Source of the DNA: an uncultured Bacteroides sp.
Lineage (GTDB): Bacteria; Bacteroidota; Bacteroidia; Bacteroidales; Bacteroidaceae
DNA length: 19,686 nt
Assembly (NCBI GenBank): GCA_934716785.1
Contig: CAKUYM010000039.1
Span: 1 to 19,686 of the forward strand
Reading direction: 5' to 3'
The notes under the pieces are model-generated. The model was not told the DNA's origin and made no database searches. It saw nothing but the letters and a program-made list of their open reading frames with translations. This document shows, one piece after another, positions 7,257 through 16,401 of the stretch. The stretch's first letter is position 1; each line of letters starts with the position of its first letter. A program made the position numbers and the translations under genes.

Positions 7257-10200
7257 TTATAATGTGATACTAAGCCCAAATGATACTGTACGGAATGCCG
7301 GGTAATCCCACGACAAGGTTTCCGGATCAATACCTTTTGATAAAGATGAGAATGTTGCCAGATTTTCGATGCTGACAAATGCTTTCAACTGTGACAATGT
7401 GATTTTACTGATCCATGTCTTGGGAAATGTATAAGCTAAAGTAACATTTTTGATGCGGAAGTAAGAAGCATCCGACAAATATTTGTCCGAACGGCGGTAA
7501 TTGGAAGCTTGATTACCATAGTTGCCATAGATACGTGGAAATTTTGCATTGGGATTGACCGCTGTATAATCTCCATTGGCAGCATCCACCGGTTGCCAGT
7601 AGTCTCCTAATCCTTTGAACAAAGGGATAAATTTGAAATCTGAATACATTGGGAAGGTCAATGTATTTGCGATCCAAGCGTCACGTTTGCCCGTGCCTTG
7701 CATGAATACGTTCAAATCAAAACCTTTATAATTTACTCCCAAGTTAACGCCGTAAAGATAGCGCGGAGTGTTATTTCCGATTATTTTGCGGTCACCTGGG
7801 TTGGTGACAGTATTGTCGCCACTGGAAATAACATTGGTGCCCCGGTCGTCATCCCTTAAGTTCTTGAATTTTATGTCGCCCGGACGGGGATTATAACCAT
7901 CAATGCTGGGAACGCCATCTTTCAGTATCCATGAAGAAGTGTCGATAAAATCATCGATAGTATAAAAACTATCATACTCGTACCCCCAGATTTCTCCTAA
8001 ATCTTTTCCTTCATAATGGTTCCAGAAAGTAGAACCGTCACTTAGAGTGCTGGTCAATATCCCTGATTCATTGGAATTATACTTCACAATCTTTGATTTG
8101 TTGTCGGACAGGTTAAAGCCAATGCGATAACCGATTTTGCCAATATGGTCACGCCAATTCAAACTGATTTCCCAACCACGGGTACGTAAGTCTGCTGTAT
8201 TTTGATAAGGAGCATCAGCACCCACTACTCCCGGTAGCTGCATGCCTGGCGCGAGCATTCCGTTAGTATTGCGTTGATACCAGTCAAAAGTTCCGCTAAA
8301 ACGATTGTTGAACATGGAAAAATCAAGACCGATATCGGATGTTACGACTTTCTCCCACGTAAAGCTGTTGCTAACCAACGCAGGAATGGAAGTAATGGCA
8401 GTAACACGATTGCCATCTACCAGCCAACCGTTGTAGTTGTTATTAATCGTCATTGTCGGAATAAACGAATAGGTTGGTATATTCTGGTTGCCAATCATAC
8501 CATAGGAAGCACGTATTTTCAAGGAACCTAACCAATGCTGAGTTTTTTCCATAAATTTCTCTTGGGCAATGTTCCAACCCACAGAAACAGAGGGGAAGAA
8601 GCCAAAACGCGAATCTTTGGGGAACTTGGAAGAGCCGTCATAACGACCGTTCACTTCGAGCAAATATCTGTCCATATAGTTATAGTTTACTCGGAAGAAT
8701 CCGCCACGTACAGAATACTCATTGTATTTATCTGTAGCTTTCAGCGTTGAAGTTCCTGCACCTAATGAAGGAACCTCGACAACGGCTTGTCCGTATGAAA
8801 AGGCTTCCATCGTTTCCTGATAGCTCGATTCTTGATTGAATCCTGCCATTACTTTGAATTTATGGTCACTCAGTGCAAAATCATAGGTCCCATACAAGTT
8901 GATTGAATTGTAATTGGTATATCTTTTGTTCTTCTCCAGATAGTCATTGGTGGGAGTCACGTTTTTGCCTCCTTGAACCGTGGTATAGGCTACGCTCCCT
9001 GTATACCAATGATAATCATATATGTTCTTGTCGAAAGTATATTCGAAGGCAACCTCCAGCCCTTTAAGCGGCTTTAGAATTGATTTCAAGAAGATGCGGG
9101 GATTGTCATACAATGTTTTAGTCGGATTTGACCAACGAATCTGATTGCTTGGAGTAAAAAACGGTAAATCATCCGATGCGGCATTCGACATCCCTTCCGG
9201 CATATTTCCTTCCGGATAGAACGATGCCAAACGGGTTGAATATATTGCACCTAAGGCGGATTTAGGCTCCATGTTTTTACTGTGTGCATAACTGAATGTA
9301 GCTTCTTGAGTAAACCATTTGGTAACATCTGCTGAAATGAATCCACTCACATTCATACGCTCATACTTGTCTTTATCTGTGATAAGCACACCGTTATGTG
9401 AGATATAACCGGCAGACAAACGATAACGCAATTTGTCTGTACCGCCTGTCATAGATATATTGTGAGTTTGCTGGAAACTTGTTTCGAGCATATTTTTCAC
9501 CAAGTCTTTTTCGTTCATATAATACACACCGCCATCTGCGTCTTTATACATACCATCACCGATTGTCGGAATGGAAGAGGGATCTTTTCGATATTGTTCC
9601 AGATAGCCCAACCATTTGTTGACACTCGGTGAACCCATTGTCCAAAACTGGTCACCGGCAGCATCGGAATATGCTTTTAAATATTCAGTTAAAGGTGCCT
9701 GTTCGGGCAGATTCATTGCCGAAGCAAATGCGAAGTTGTTGTTATAGTTTAACTGGAAAGTGGTTTCACCTTTCGGACGCTTGGTCGTAACCAAAATAAC
9801 GCCACCGGCAGCACGTGCACCATAAATAGCACCGGAAGCTGCATCTTTCAATACGGTGATGGTTTCGATGTCTTCGGGGTTAAGCATATCCAAATCACCC
9901 TCTACGTTGTCAATTAAAACCAAAGGTTTGATTGTGGCACCATAAGAGCCATTATCATTTTTGATACCTACTGAGTACGCGCCGCGAATTTGGAAAGTTT
10001 TACTCTTGCCGGGAGCGTTGCCATTGCTGGAAACTAATAGCCCCGGAACAGTCCCTTGCAGGGCATCCGCTGCTTTGGAAAGCGGACGGTTGGCAATAAC
10101 CTCATCCATCTTTACGGAAGCGACTGCACCTGTCAAGTTCGCTTTTTTCTGAGAACCATAGCCTACAACAATGACTTCATCCAAGGTCTCTGTATCTTCT

Positions 10201-10778
10201 TGAAGAACAATCTGGACAGTTTGTGCATTACTGACGGTTACCACCTGTGGCTTATAGCCGATGTAAGTGATTTGTATTTTTACCGGTAATTGTGAAACTT
10301 CCAAGGTAAACTTCCCTGCAAAGTCTGTAACACAACCAATGGTTGTGTTTTCCACAACGACAGAAGCACCGATAATAGGTTCTTGCGTGGCATCTAAAAC
10401 AATTCCGGTAATTGTTCTCTGTTTTGTTTGTTGTGGTTTATATACGGAAATACGTTCACCTTCCACTTCATAACATATATTCTTTCCGGCAAATAGAATG
10501 TCCAAAACTTCTTTGACACTTTTGTTTTTCACATCAATAGAGATTTTCTGATTCGTATTTATATCATTGTTACGAATCAAAAAAGAGTAACCTGTTTGTT
10601 TCTCAATTTCACTAAAGATTTGATTTAAGGATACAGAGCGATGTTGCATGGAAAATCGTGCCTCTTGAATGGATAATGTCGCGAAAGCTTCATTTCCCCA
10701 TAAAAGAAATGAAGCTACCCATGCCAAAGGAAGCCAATGCTTCCTTACGAGTCTTGCAAAAAGTTTTTTCATACTCAT
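7257..10778 (-). CDS. SusC/RagA-family TonB-dependent transporter with N-terminal STN signalling domain
   Basis: From ATG 10778 the product has 1173 residues (ATG 10772 is also possible; an upstream TTG is unlikely). Order of parts: signal peptide to about residue 33 (ending NEAFA); STN domain about 42-113 (SLNQIFSEIEKQTGYSFLI to ERISVYKP); carboxypeptidase-regulatory-like beta domain about 122-192 (TGIVLDATQEPIIGASVVV); TonB box region DEVIVVGYG about 200-208; plug about 210-330 (LQGTVPGLLV, DAASGAIYGARAAGGVILVTTK); then a 22-strand-type barrel to the C-terminus. It imports glycan fragments across the outer membrane using TonB energy, together with the SusD protein. The STN domain marks it as a transducer that talks to a FecR anti-sigma factor, and that gene lies 54 bp upstream. 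Substrate class is inferred only from the sulfatases. Confidence 0.97.
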   Translation of the reverse strand: MSMKKLFARLVRKHWLPLAWVASFLLWGNEAFATLSIQEARFSMQHRSVSLNQIFSEIEKQTGYSFLIRNNDINTNQKISIDVKNKSVKEVLDILFAGKNICYEVEGERISVYKPQQTKQRTITGIVLDATQEPIIGASVVVENTTIGCVTDFAGKFTLEVSQLPVKIQITYIGYKPQVVTVSNAQTVQIVLQEDTETLDEVIVVGYGSQKKANLTGAVASVKMDEVIANRPLSKAADALQGTVPGLLVSSNGNAPGKSKTFQIRGAYSVGIKNDNGSYGATIKPLVLIDNVEGDLDMLNPEDIETITVLKDAASGAIYGARAAGGVILVTTKRPKGETTFQLNYNNNFAFASAMNLPEQAPLTEYLKAYSDAAGDQFWTMGSPSVNKWLGYLEQYRKDPSSIPTIGDGMYKDADGGVYYMNEKDLVKNMLETSFQQTHNISMTGGTDKLRYRLSAGYISHNGVLITDKDKYERMNVSGFISADVTKWFTQEATFSYAHSKNMEPKSALGAIYSTRLASFYPEGNMPEGMSNAASDDLPFFTPSNQIRWSNPTKTLYDNPRIFLKSILKPLKGLEVAFEYTFDKNIYDYHWYTGSVAYTTVQGGKNVTPTNDYLEKNKRYTNYNSINLYGTYDFALSDHKFKVMAGFNQESSYQETMEAFSYGQAVVEVPSLGAGTSTLKATDKYNEYSVRGGFFRVNYNYMDRYLLEVNGRYDGSSKFPKDSRFGFFPSVSVGWNIAQEKFMEKTQHWLGSLKIRASYGMIGNQNIPTYSFIPTMTINNNYNGWLVDGNRVTAITSIPALVSNSFTWEKVVTSDIGLDFSMFNNRFSGTFDWYQRNTNGMLAPGMQLPGVVGADAPYQNTADLRTRGWEISLNWRDHIGKIGYRIGFNLSDNKSKIVKYNSNESGILTSTLSDGSTFWNHYEGKDLGEIWGYEYDSFYTIDDFIDTSSWILKDGVPSIDGYNPRPGDIKFKNLRDDDRGTNVISSGDNTVTNPGDRKIIGNNTPRYLYGVNLGVNYKGFDLNVFMQGTGKRDAWIANTLTFPMYSDFKFIPLFKGLGDYWQPVDAANGDYTAVNPNAKFPRIYGNYGNQASNYRRSDKYLSDASYFRIKNVTLAYTFPKTWISKITLSQLKAFVSIENLATFSSLSKGIDPETLSWDYPAFRTVSFGLSITL

Positions 10779-10793
10779 TAATTTATTAGTTAA

Positions 10794-10844
10794 CAAAAAT
10801 ATTTAAGGCGTACAGATAGGTATCTTATATAGTTATCTATCTGT
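10794..10844 (-). promoter_or_regulatory. Hairpin and -7-like box between fecR and susC
   Basis: ACAGATAG (10812-10819) and CTATCTGT (10837-10844) form an 8-bp stem, extendable by 2 bp past a mismatch, that overlaps the fecR stop codon. Downstream on the minus strand TATTTTTG (complement of 10794-10801) matches the -7 consensus TAnnTTTG, but I see no TTTG at the -33 position. The site could combine attenuation with a promoter for susC used by the local ECF sigma factor. That is inference. Confidence 0.3.
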
Positions 10845-11846
10845 GATAATTATAGTTTTTCCTTTTCTTTTCCAGATAAATTTATTGTCTACATCCAAAT
10901 AAGAGAGAATTTCGTTTAAGGTCAGACTTGCATCTATACTGCCGGAAAAATATTCGGTACCAACCTTTTGTGATTGAATCAAAATTTGGACATCATATTT
11001 TTTCTCGATGGTTTTTAAAATATGAGATAAAGCTTCGTTTACAAAGACAAGGCGTCCGGTTGTCCACGCTATTTGAGATCCGGCATCTATAGCCTTTACA
11101 GATAAGGAGCTTTGGGCTTTGTCATATACGGCTTGTTCGTTGGGCAACAGATAGATTTCATTTTTTTTATCCGAAGTCGTGGATACTTTCACTTGTCCTT
11201 CCACAAGGCTGACTTTTATATTCGGCTCATCATGATAAGATAATACGTTAAATTTGGTGCCAAGTACTTGGATATTCAGGTCGGTAGCATGAACGATAAA
11301 AGGCTTCTCTCTGTTTTTTGCGACTTCAAAGTAAGCTTCTCCATTAAGGAAAACTTCTCGTTGGGTTTGATTCTGAAATGAAGCATTATACTTTATGGTT
11401 GTGCCTCCATTGAGGTAAACCAGTGTACTATCCGGTAATATCAATTTGGATTGCGCATTTGAAGGAACTTCTATCTGGCAATATGAAATGGGGGGAGTGG
11501 CTACCTCTGCCTCAGATGAATTATTATTCCAATAAATAAAACTAATGCTCAAACCGATCAATAGTGTAACCATTGCGGCAAAACTCCAAATGTTAACTCT
11601 TTTAATCTGGATATATTGGGATGAGAGATCTAATTTTTTGGATAGGGATTTAAAGTTCTGTTGTCTGTTACGTTCAAACCAAGGTGTAGAGGCTATGGCA
11701 TAGGTTCGTGCAATTTCATGATATTTCTGTCGGCAAGAATTATCTTTTTGCAATAATTCTGCCATTTTCTGCATATCTTCGGGCGTTATATTACCTTTCA
11801 GATAATCCAGCATTAATTCCTCAAACTTATCTATTGAACTATTCAT
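10833..11846 (-). CDS. FecR-family anti-sigma factor
   Basis: This 337-residue inner-membrane protein likely holds the neighbouring ECF sigma factor inactive until the STN domain of the SusC transporter signals ligand. The cytoplasmic N-terminus (1-85) starts with FEELMLDYLKGNITPED, the usual sigma-binding helix region. One membrane segment lies at about 86-106 (IWSFAAMVTLLIGLSISFIYW). The periplasmic FecR domain spans about 118-250, with KLILPDSTLVYLNGGTTIKY and VFLNGEAYFEV. The C-terminal DUF4974-type domain, about 262-335, includes FSGSIDASLTLNEILSYL and is thought to contact the STN domain. ATG at 11846 leaves 86 bp after the sigma gene. Complete and normal in length. Confidence 0.96.
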   Translation of the reverse strand: MNSSIDKFEELMLDYLKGNITPEDMQKMAELLQKDNSCRQKYHEIARTYAIASTPWFERNRQQNFKSLSKKLDLSSQYIQIKRVNIWSFAAMVTLLIGLSISFIYWNNNSSEAEVATPPISYCQIEVPSNAQSKLILPDSTLVYLNGGTTIKYNASFQNQTQREVFLNGEAYFEVAKNREKPFIVHATDLNIQVLGTKFNVLSYHDEPNIKVSLVEGQVKVSTTSDKKNEIYLLPNEQAVYDKAQSSLSVKAIDAGSQIAWTTGRLVFVNEALSHILKTIEKKYDVQILIQSQKVGTEYFSGSIDASLTLNEILSYLDVDNKFIWKRKGKTIIITDR

Positions 11847-11932
11847 AGCGTTGTCTTTATATCATTATCTATTAATAATACACATACAACTCTATAAATG
11901 TTTAATAAAAAACGAACTTTTTTATTATTAAT

Positions 11933-12508
11933 TTAAAAAAGGAAGAACAAGAGAATTCCTAAACGTGTTCCCAATCTCTCTTTCATCTTGTCCATTGCAT
12001 TTTTAATATGTACACGTACGGTACTGAATGAGATTCCGTTTTTTTCTGCAATTTCCTGTGGAGTAAGGCTGGAATAAAGATATTCTTCAAAAATAGTTCT
12101 GCATTTTGGGGAGAGAGAGTCGATTACATCTTGTACTTGGCGTTCTAAGTCTGCTTGTTCCAGCTCTTCCAGAGGATTGCATTCACTCATGCAATATTCC
12201 TCTTGGTATTCGAGTAGCATTTCACGATATTCATCTACTATGCGCTCCCGGCTATGGAGTGAGCGCAAGTAATTCAAGCATCCATTTTGCACACTGCGCA
12301 CCAAATAGGGGTGAATAGGGAATAGTAAACTTCCACGTTTGTACCATAGTTTCATAAAGGTCTCATTCACTATATCTTGAGCCTCTTCAAAATTGAAGAT
12401 ATAAGAATTGGCACAAGTACATAAATAAACAAAATAGTCATTGTAAAGACTTTCAAAAGCCTTTGCATCCCCTTGGTTTATTTTATCAATGACTGTTTTG
12501 TCTACCAT
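11933..12508 (-). CDS. ECF RNA polymerase sigma factor (FecI-like, Bacteroidetes PUL type)
   Basis: This 191-residue sigma factor has region 2 at about 16-85 (AFESLYNDYFVYLC, EEAQDIVNETFMKLW, LVRSVQNGCLNYLR) and region 4 at about 125-178 (VIDSLSPKCRTIFEEYLYSSLTPQEIAE, SFSTVRVHIKNAM, a helix-turn-helix). A hydrophobic tail (GILLFFLF) ends the protein, a feature I recall in other FecR-partnered sigma factors of the phylum. It should direct transcription of the downstream susCD-sulfatase genes, and possibly itself, when released by the FecR protein. ATG at 12508. It is the first gene of the PUL. Confidence 0.96.
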   Translation of the reverse strand: MVDKTVIDKINQGDAKAFESLYNDYFVYLCTCANSYIFNFEEAQDIVNETFMKLWYKRGSLLFPIHPYLVRSVQNGCLNYLRSLHSRERIVDEYREMLLEYQEEYCMSECNPLEELEQADLERQVQDVIDSLSPKCRTIFEEYLYSSLTPQEIAEKNGISFSTVRVHIKNAMDKMKERLGTRLGILLFFLF

Positions 12509-12531
12509 TCCCTATTTTTTGAGTCAATACG

Positions 12532-12561
12532 CAAATATATAACTTTTTTATAATTTCCAAC
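12532..12561 (-). promoter_or_regulatory. Candidate promoter for the sigma/fecR/susCD/sulfatase operon
   Basis: On the minus strand TATATTTG (complement of 12532-12539) is an exact match to the -7 consensus TAnnTTTG. GTTG (complement of 12558-12561) lies 18 nt upstream in the -33 position. The -7 box ends 23 nt before the sigma ATG, giving a short leader. The housekeeping-type promoter suggests basal expression of the regulator pair. Confidence 0.55.
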
Positions 12562-12646
12562 GATTATTGTTGCTGTTTGCTAAAAAGTTTTTTACGCAAT
12601 AAAAAGTGTGTCAAAACAAGTCTCTTTTTTATAGGATGAGGATAAA

Positions 12647-13984
12647 CTATTCTATAACTTGTCCTTTATAGAAATCCAGTATCTTAGTCCTGAACAGATA
12701 ATCGTATTTTGCCTGCAATTTATCCGAAAGAGCTTTGGTCAGGTTCAGTTTGGCTTCATTGTATTCGATAAAGGTAGCCTTGCCGTTATTGAACTTCTCG
12801 CTCATCAGGCGGAAGGACTCTTCGTTGGCTTTCACTGCCGCTTCACAGGAATTATATTTGCTCTCGGCAGCTATAGCATTATACCAAGCCTGTTGAATCT
12901 CTTTGTAAAGTACTTTTTTGCTGTTATCCAGTCTCAAAGATAAGTCTATTTGCTGTAGGCGGGCGGTGCGTACCCGGTTGCGCGTGGCAAAACGGTTGAA
13001 GATCGGAACGCTCAGATTGAATCCTACGTACTTATTCAGATTATTCTTCATCTGGCTGCCGAAACTGCTTCCGGACTTTCCGCTCACCGTATAGTAATTG
13101 CTTCCTAAACCGGCACTGAAAGAGAGCTGCGGATAGAAGGCGCTTTGAGCAATGCGAATACTGTTGAGGCTACCTTGCAGGCGATATTCGGCAGCCTTAA
13201 TGCTTGGCTTGTAGGCAAGTGCCTGTGTGTATATATCATCCGGCGGAGTGAGAGGCTCGAACTCTAACTCTTCTTTAGGACTTTCAAGCACGAATCCTTC
13301 AGGCGTGGGCAATTCCAAAAGTTGGGTGAGATCCAATAACGCCAACTTGTATGTATTGTCTGATTGCACGGCAGTCATCTCATCCTGTGCGACACGGGCT
13401 TGTGCTTCTGCCACTTCGGCCGGAGATGCTTTGCCCACTCCGTGAAGCCCTTGGATACGTCTCATTTGCTCTTTGCTTAGAACCGCTTGGTTATGGGCAA
13501 CTCTACTTAACTCCTGGTTGAATAAAACCTGTAAATAAGCGGAAGTGACATTGATCGCAATGTCTTCTTTGGCTTTATTCAAATCTTCTATCGCAGCTTT
13601 TAAATCCAACTTGGCAAGTGAATATTGGTTGGACAACTGCAAACCAGTGAATATAGGCACATTAGTCCCTAAACTGAAACTGGTATTGGCACTGTTGATA
13701 TTGCTGTACGAGTTGTCTGCCGGAGAAGCGGTACGTCCCCAGCTCCAGTTCTGATTGGCACTTCCGCTCAGGTTCGGGAGGCGTGTCCACTTGCTGGTAT
13801 TTACGCTCACTTTGTTGGCTTCTACATCATTGGCGGATTGGCGAATCCCTATGTTATGCTCGATAGCATAGTCGATACATTGCCGCAATGTCCATGCCTG
13901 CGGCGAGTTGTCCTGCGCTTGGGCGGAAGTGAATCCGACTCCGGCAAGCAGGAATGTTGATATGGCTTTACGAATTATTCTCAT
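12647..13984 (-). CDS. TolC-family outer-membrane efflux protein
   Basis: From ATG 13984 the product has 445 residues; the TTG at 13993 is an unlikely start. A signal peptide ends near A23 (FTSAQA, then QDNSP). Two OEP repeats follow, each with long coiled-coil helices and a beta segment: the first runs from WTLRQCIDYAIEHNIGIRQS with SANTSFSLGTNVPIFTGLQL, the second from YTQALAYKPSIKAAEYRLQG with LSVPIFNRF. The trimer forms the outer-membrane channel and periplasmic tunnel of an efflux or export machine. It is the last gene of the ABC efflux operon, 9 bp after the adaptor gene. No strong terminator is visible in the 138 bp before the sigma gene. Confidence 0.95.
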   Translation of the reverse strand: MRIIRKAISTFLLAGVGFTSAQAQDNSPQAWTLRQCIDYAIEHNIGIRQSANDVEANKVSVNTSKWTRLPNLSGSANQNWSWGRTASPADNSYSNINSANTSFSLGTNVPIFTGLQLSNQYSLAKLDLKAAIEDLNKAKEDIAINVTSAYLQVLFNQELSRVAHNQAVLSKEQMRRIQGLHGVGKASPAEVAEAQARVAQDEMTAVQSDNTYKLALLDLTQLLELPTPEGFVLESPKEELEFEPLTPPDDIYTQALAYKPSIKAAEYRLQGSLNSIRIAQSAFYPQLSFSAGLGSNYYTVSGKSGSSFGSQMKNNLNKYVGFNLSVPIFNRFATRNRVRTARLQQIDLSLRLDNSKKVLYKEIQQAWYNAIAAESKYNSCEAAVKANEESFRLMSEKFNNGKATFIEYNEAKLNLTKALSDKLQAKYDYLFRTKILDFYKGQVIE

Positions 13985-13993
13985 GGAATTCAA

Positions 13994-15094
13994 TTATTTG
14001 TCTTTTTTCTCTGCACCGCGTATTTTATCCTGTGCGGTTATTCCTTTCTTGATTTCAATTTTGATTCCGTCACTCATTCCGGCAGTCACCTGTGTGCGTT
14101 TGAACTTTTGTTCCGGCACAGAATCTGTCATGACATACACAAACGTGGAGTCACCGCTAAACTCAATAGTGCTTTCGGGCACAGCCAATACTTGTTCGGC
14201 TTTTTGCAACACTATCTCCGCATTTGCCGAATATCCGGAACGGACCTGGACAGAATCGGGAATGGTGATGGCAGCCTTGATTTCAAACTGGTTGGCTCCG
14301 TTGGTTTCCACCCCTTTCGGAGATATGTATTCGAGGATTGCGTTGAAAGTCAGATTCTGCAAAGCACCGATTGTCAGCTTGATCGGCATCTGTTCGCGGA
14401 TGCGTCCCACCTCCGTTTCGTCAATATTGCCGCGGAAAATCATGTCGTTCATGTTGGCTACCGTCGCAATGGTGGTGCCGTCATTGAATGTGTTGCTCAT
14501 AATCACGGAGTTGCCGGCTTTTACGGGCACATCCAGTATCAATCCGTCAATTGTGGAACGAATCATCGTGCTGCTAAAAGAAGCACTGTTTTGGGTAATA
14601 CCCTCTTTTATGATTTCCAGATTGTCTTTGGCTGTCTGTCTCTCTTCACGTGCTTGTTTTAAAGCCACTTCGCTTTTCTCGTATTCTTCCCGGCTGATTA
14701 GCTGGTCGTCATACAACTTCTTGATACGGTTGAAATCCGTCTCTGCCTGTGTGGCGTTGATTTCTGCCAGACGTACACGGCTTTCTGCGGAATTTAACTG
14801 TCCGAGTTCGGGGATTACTTTTACTTTGGCGATAACTTCTCCTTTTCTCACCGCTTGTCCCGCTTCCTTATATACTTCATCGATAATTCCCGAAATCTGG
14901 GGCTTGATTAAAATCTCGTCCCTCGGCTCCACCTTTCCGGTTGCCACGGTAGTTTTTTGCAAGTCGGTTATTTCCGCCGTCACTGTTTCATAGACGGTAA
15001 CTTTGGGGCGTGACTTCTGATAAAGGAATACAAACGTTCCAATAAGTATTATGGCAATGACTACCAATAATGCGATTTTCAGATACTTTTTCAT
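13994..15094 (-). CDS. HlyD/MacA-like periplasmic adaptor (membrane fusion protein)
   Basis: This 366-residue protein links the inner-membrane ABC permeases to the TolC channel. An N-terminal anchor spans about 5-25 (LKIALLVVIAIILIGTFVFLY). The lipoyl domain is split into about 56-92 (ILIKPQISGIIDEVY, GQAVRKGEVIAKV) and 177-212 (IRSTIDGLILDVPVKAG). A helical hairpin lies between them at about 98-166 (INATQAETDFNRIKKLYDDQLIS). A beta-barrel and a membrane-proximal domain follow to the C-terminus. It fits MacA better than RND adaptors because it is flanked by MacB-type permeases. ATG at 15094. Confidence 0.95.
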   Translation of the reverse strand: MKKYLKIALLVVIAIILIGTFVFLYQKSRPKVTVYETVTAEITDLQKTTVATGKVEPRDEILIKPQISGIIDEVYKEAGQAVRKGEVIAKVKVIPELGQLNSAESRVRLAEINATQAETDFNRIKKLYDDQLISREEYEKSEVALKQAREERQTAKDNLEIIKEGITQNSASFSSTMIRSTIDGLILDVPVKAGNSVIMSNTFNDGTTIATVANMNDMIFRGNIDETEVGRIREQMPIKLTIGALQNLTFNAILEYISPKGVETNGANQFEIKAAITIPDSVQVRSGYSANAEIVLQKAEQVLAVPESTIEFSGDSTFVYVMTDSVPEQKFKRTQVTAGMSDGIKIEIKKGITAQDKIRGAEKKDK

Positions 15095-15155
15095 CTTGGC
15101 TATATATTAATTTTTAATTTTCCACTTTTAACTTTCAGACCTTCGCTCTCCACGT

Positions 15156-16397
15156 TTACTCATCCCGGATGGCTTCAATTGGTTTGATAGCCATGGCCCG
15201 GTAAGCGGGCGCCAGTCCCGCCAGCATTCCTAATGCGATGAGCAATGCGCAAGTACCGATTGCCAGTCCGAAGCTGACTTGGAAGTGAGTGTCTCCACCG
15301 TCTGAGTTTACTCCCATCTCCAATAGTTGCAATATCATGACGGCGAAGGAGATGCCGCACATCCCCGCAATGGTTGTCAGCACCATACTCTCAGACAGGA
15401 TTTGCTGCATGATGTCTTTCGGGCGCGCACCGATTGCCCGTCGGATGCCGATTTCGGTGGTACGCTCTTTAACGGTTACCATCATGATATTGGATACACC
15501 GATGGCTCCGGCGAGCAATGTTCCCAAACCAACCATCCAGACCAATATATTGATGCCGGTAAATAAGTTGTCTACCATCGAGAACATCGCCTCCGCATTC
15601 AGGCACATAAGCGCTTGTTTGTCATTGGGGGCGATATAATGTGCCGCTTTGATAATCTGTTCCATTTCCGGCTGCACGTCAGATACCTTGACACCATGCT
15701 TCACCGTGAAACATATCACGTCAATTCTTCCGCCTAAGTTGTACGCTTGCTGCATGGTGGTGAAGGGCAGGGTGACTGCTTCCGAAGCCCGCCCCTGTAT
15801 GTTCATATTCCCTTCGGAGGAAGACATCCCGATCACTTGGTAATAAATTCCGTCTACACGGATGTATTTGCCGCATGGATCTTCACCGGTTTTGAACAGA
15901 CTTTCATAAATCCGCTTTCCGATAACGCACACTTTGCGCGCTTCCTTGATATCCACGTCATTGATAAACCTGCCGTAAGCCATCTCCTGTGATTCGATAT
16001 GAAGATAATCGGGATATAACCCTTTCACGCTGCAATCATATTTCTTGTCTTCATATACGGCTTTCGATCCCCAGCGGGCGATGGAAGGAGTGACAACCTC
16101 CACCTCTTTGACCTGCGAGCGGAGGCGTTCGACATCGATGGCTTCCAGATTCCACCATCTTCCTTTACGGAAGCCCTTGTAGGCCTCGCCCGTCTTTTGC
16201 GAAGCAAGAAAACCGGAATTGGTGGCAAACCCTTCAAAGTTCTTTTTCATCATATCTTCCAATCCCTGTCCGCCCCCGATAAGGGCCACGAGCATAAAGA
16301 TTCCCCAAAACACACCGAATGCGGTGAGCAGGCTTCTTGTCTTATTCCTTGTGATGGTGATGAGGATTTCCTCACAAGTATCCATGTCTATTCTCAT
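15156..16397 (-). CDS. MacB/FtsX-like ABC transporter permease, second of two
   Basis: From ATG 16397 the product has 413 residues. This start sits 4 bp after the stop of the preceding permease; the TTG at 16424 would overlap that gene, and ATG 16385 is an alternative. Topology is MacB-like: one N-terminal membrane helix (LLTAFGVFWGIFMLVALIGGG), a large periplasmic core domain, then three C-terminal helices (INILVWMVGLGTLLAGAIGV, MVLTTIAGMCGISFAVMILQ, FGLAIGTCALLIALGMLAGL). The family signatures VSNIMMVTVKERTTEIGIRRAIGA and the ending AIKPIEAIRDE are present. It has no ATPase domain, so it must use the ATPase encoded two genes upstream. It probably pairs with the preceding permease as a heterodimer. 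Confidence 0.94.
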   Translation of the reverse strand: MRIDMDTCEEILITITRNKTRSLLTAFGVFWGIFMLVALIGGGQGLEDMMKKNFEGFATNSGFLASQKTGEAYKGFRKGRWWNLEAIDVERLRSQVKEVEVVTPSIARWGSKAVYEDKKYDCSVKGLYPDYLHIESQEMAYGRFINDVDIKEARKVCVIGKRIYESLFKTGEDPCGKYIRVDGIYYQVIGMSSSEGNMNIQGRASEAVTLPFTTMQQAYNLGGRIDVICFTVKHGVKVSDVQPEMEQIIKAAHYIAPNDKQALMCLNAEAMFSMVDNLFTGINILVWMVGLGTLLAGAIGVSNIMMVTVKERTTEIGIRRAIGARPKDIMQQILSESMVLTTIAGMCGISFAVMILQLLEMGVNSDGGDTHFQVSFGLAIGTCALLIALGMLAGLAPAYRAMAIKPIEAIRDE

Positions 16398-16401
16398 AAT
16401 C

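Noticed and set aside
12577..12599. Terminator after the TolC-like gene
   Set aside because: The stem is nearly all A-T with a bulge and a tiny loop, and no T-tract follows it on the minus strand.
13908..14993. Long plus-strand open frame of 361 codons
   Set aside because: It lies antisense to the HlyD-like adaptor gene, has no family character, and the minus-strand gene is well supported.
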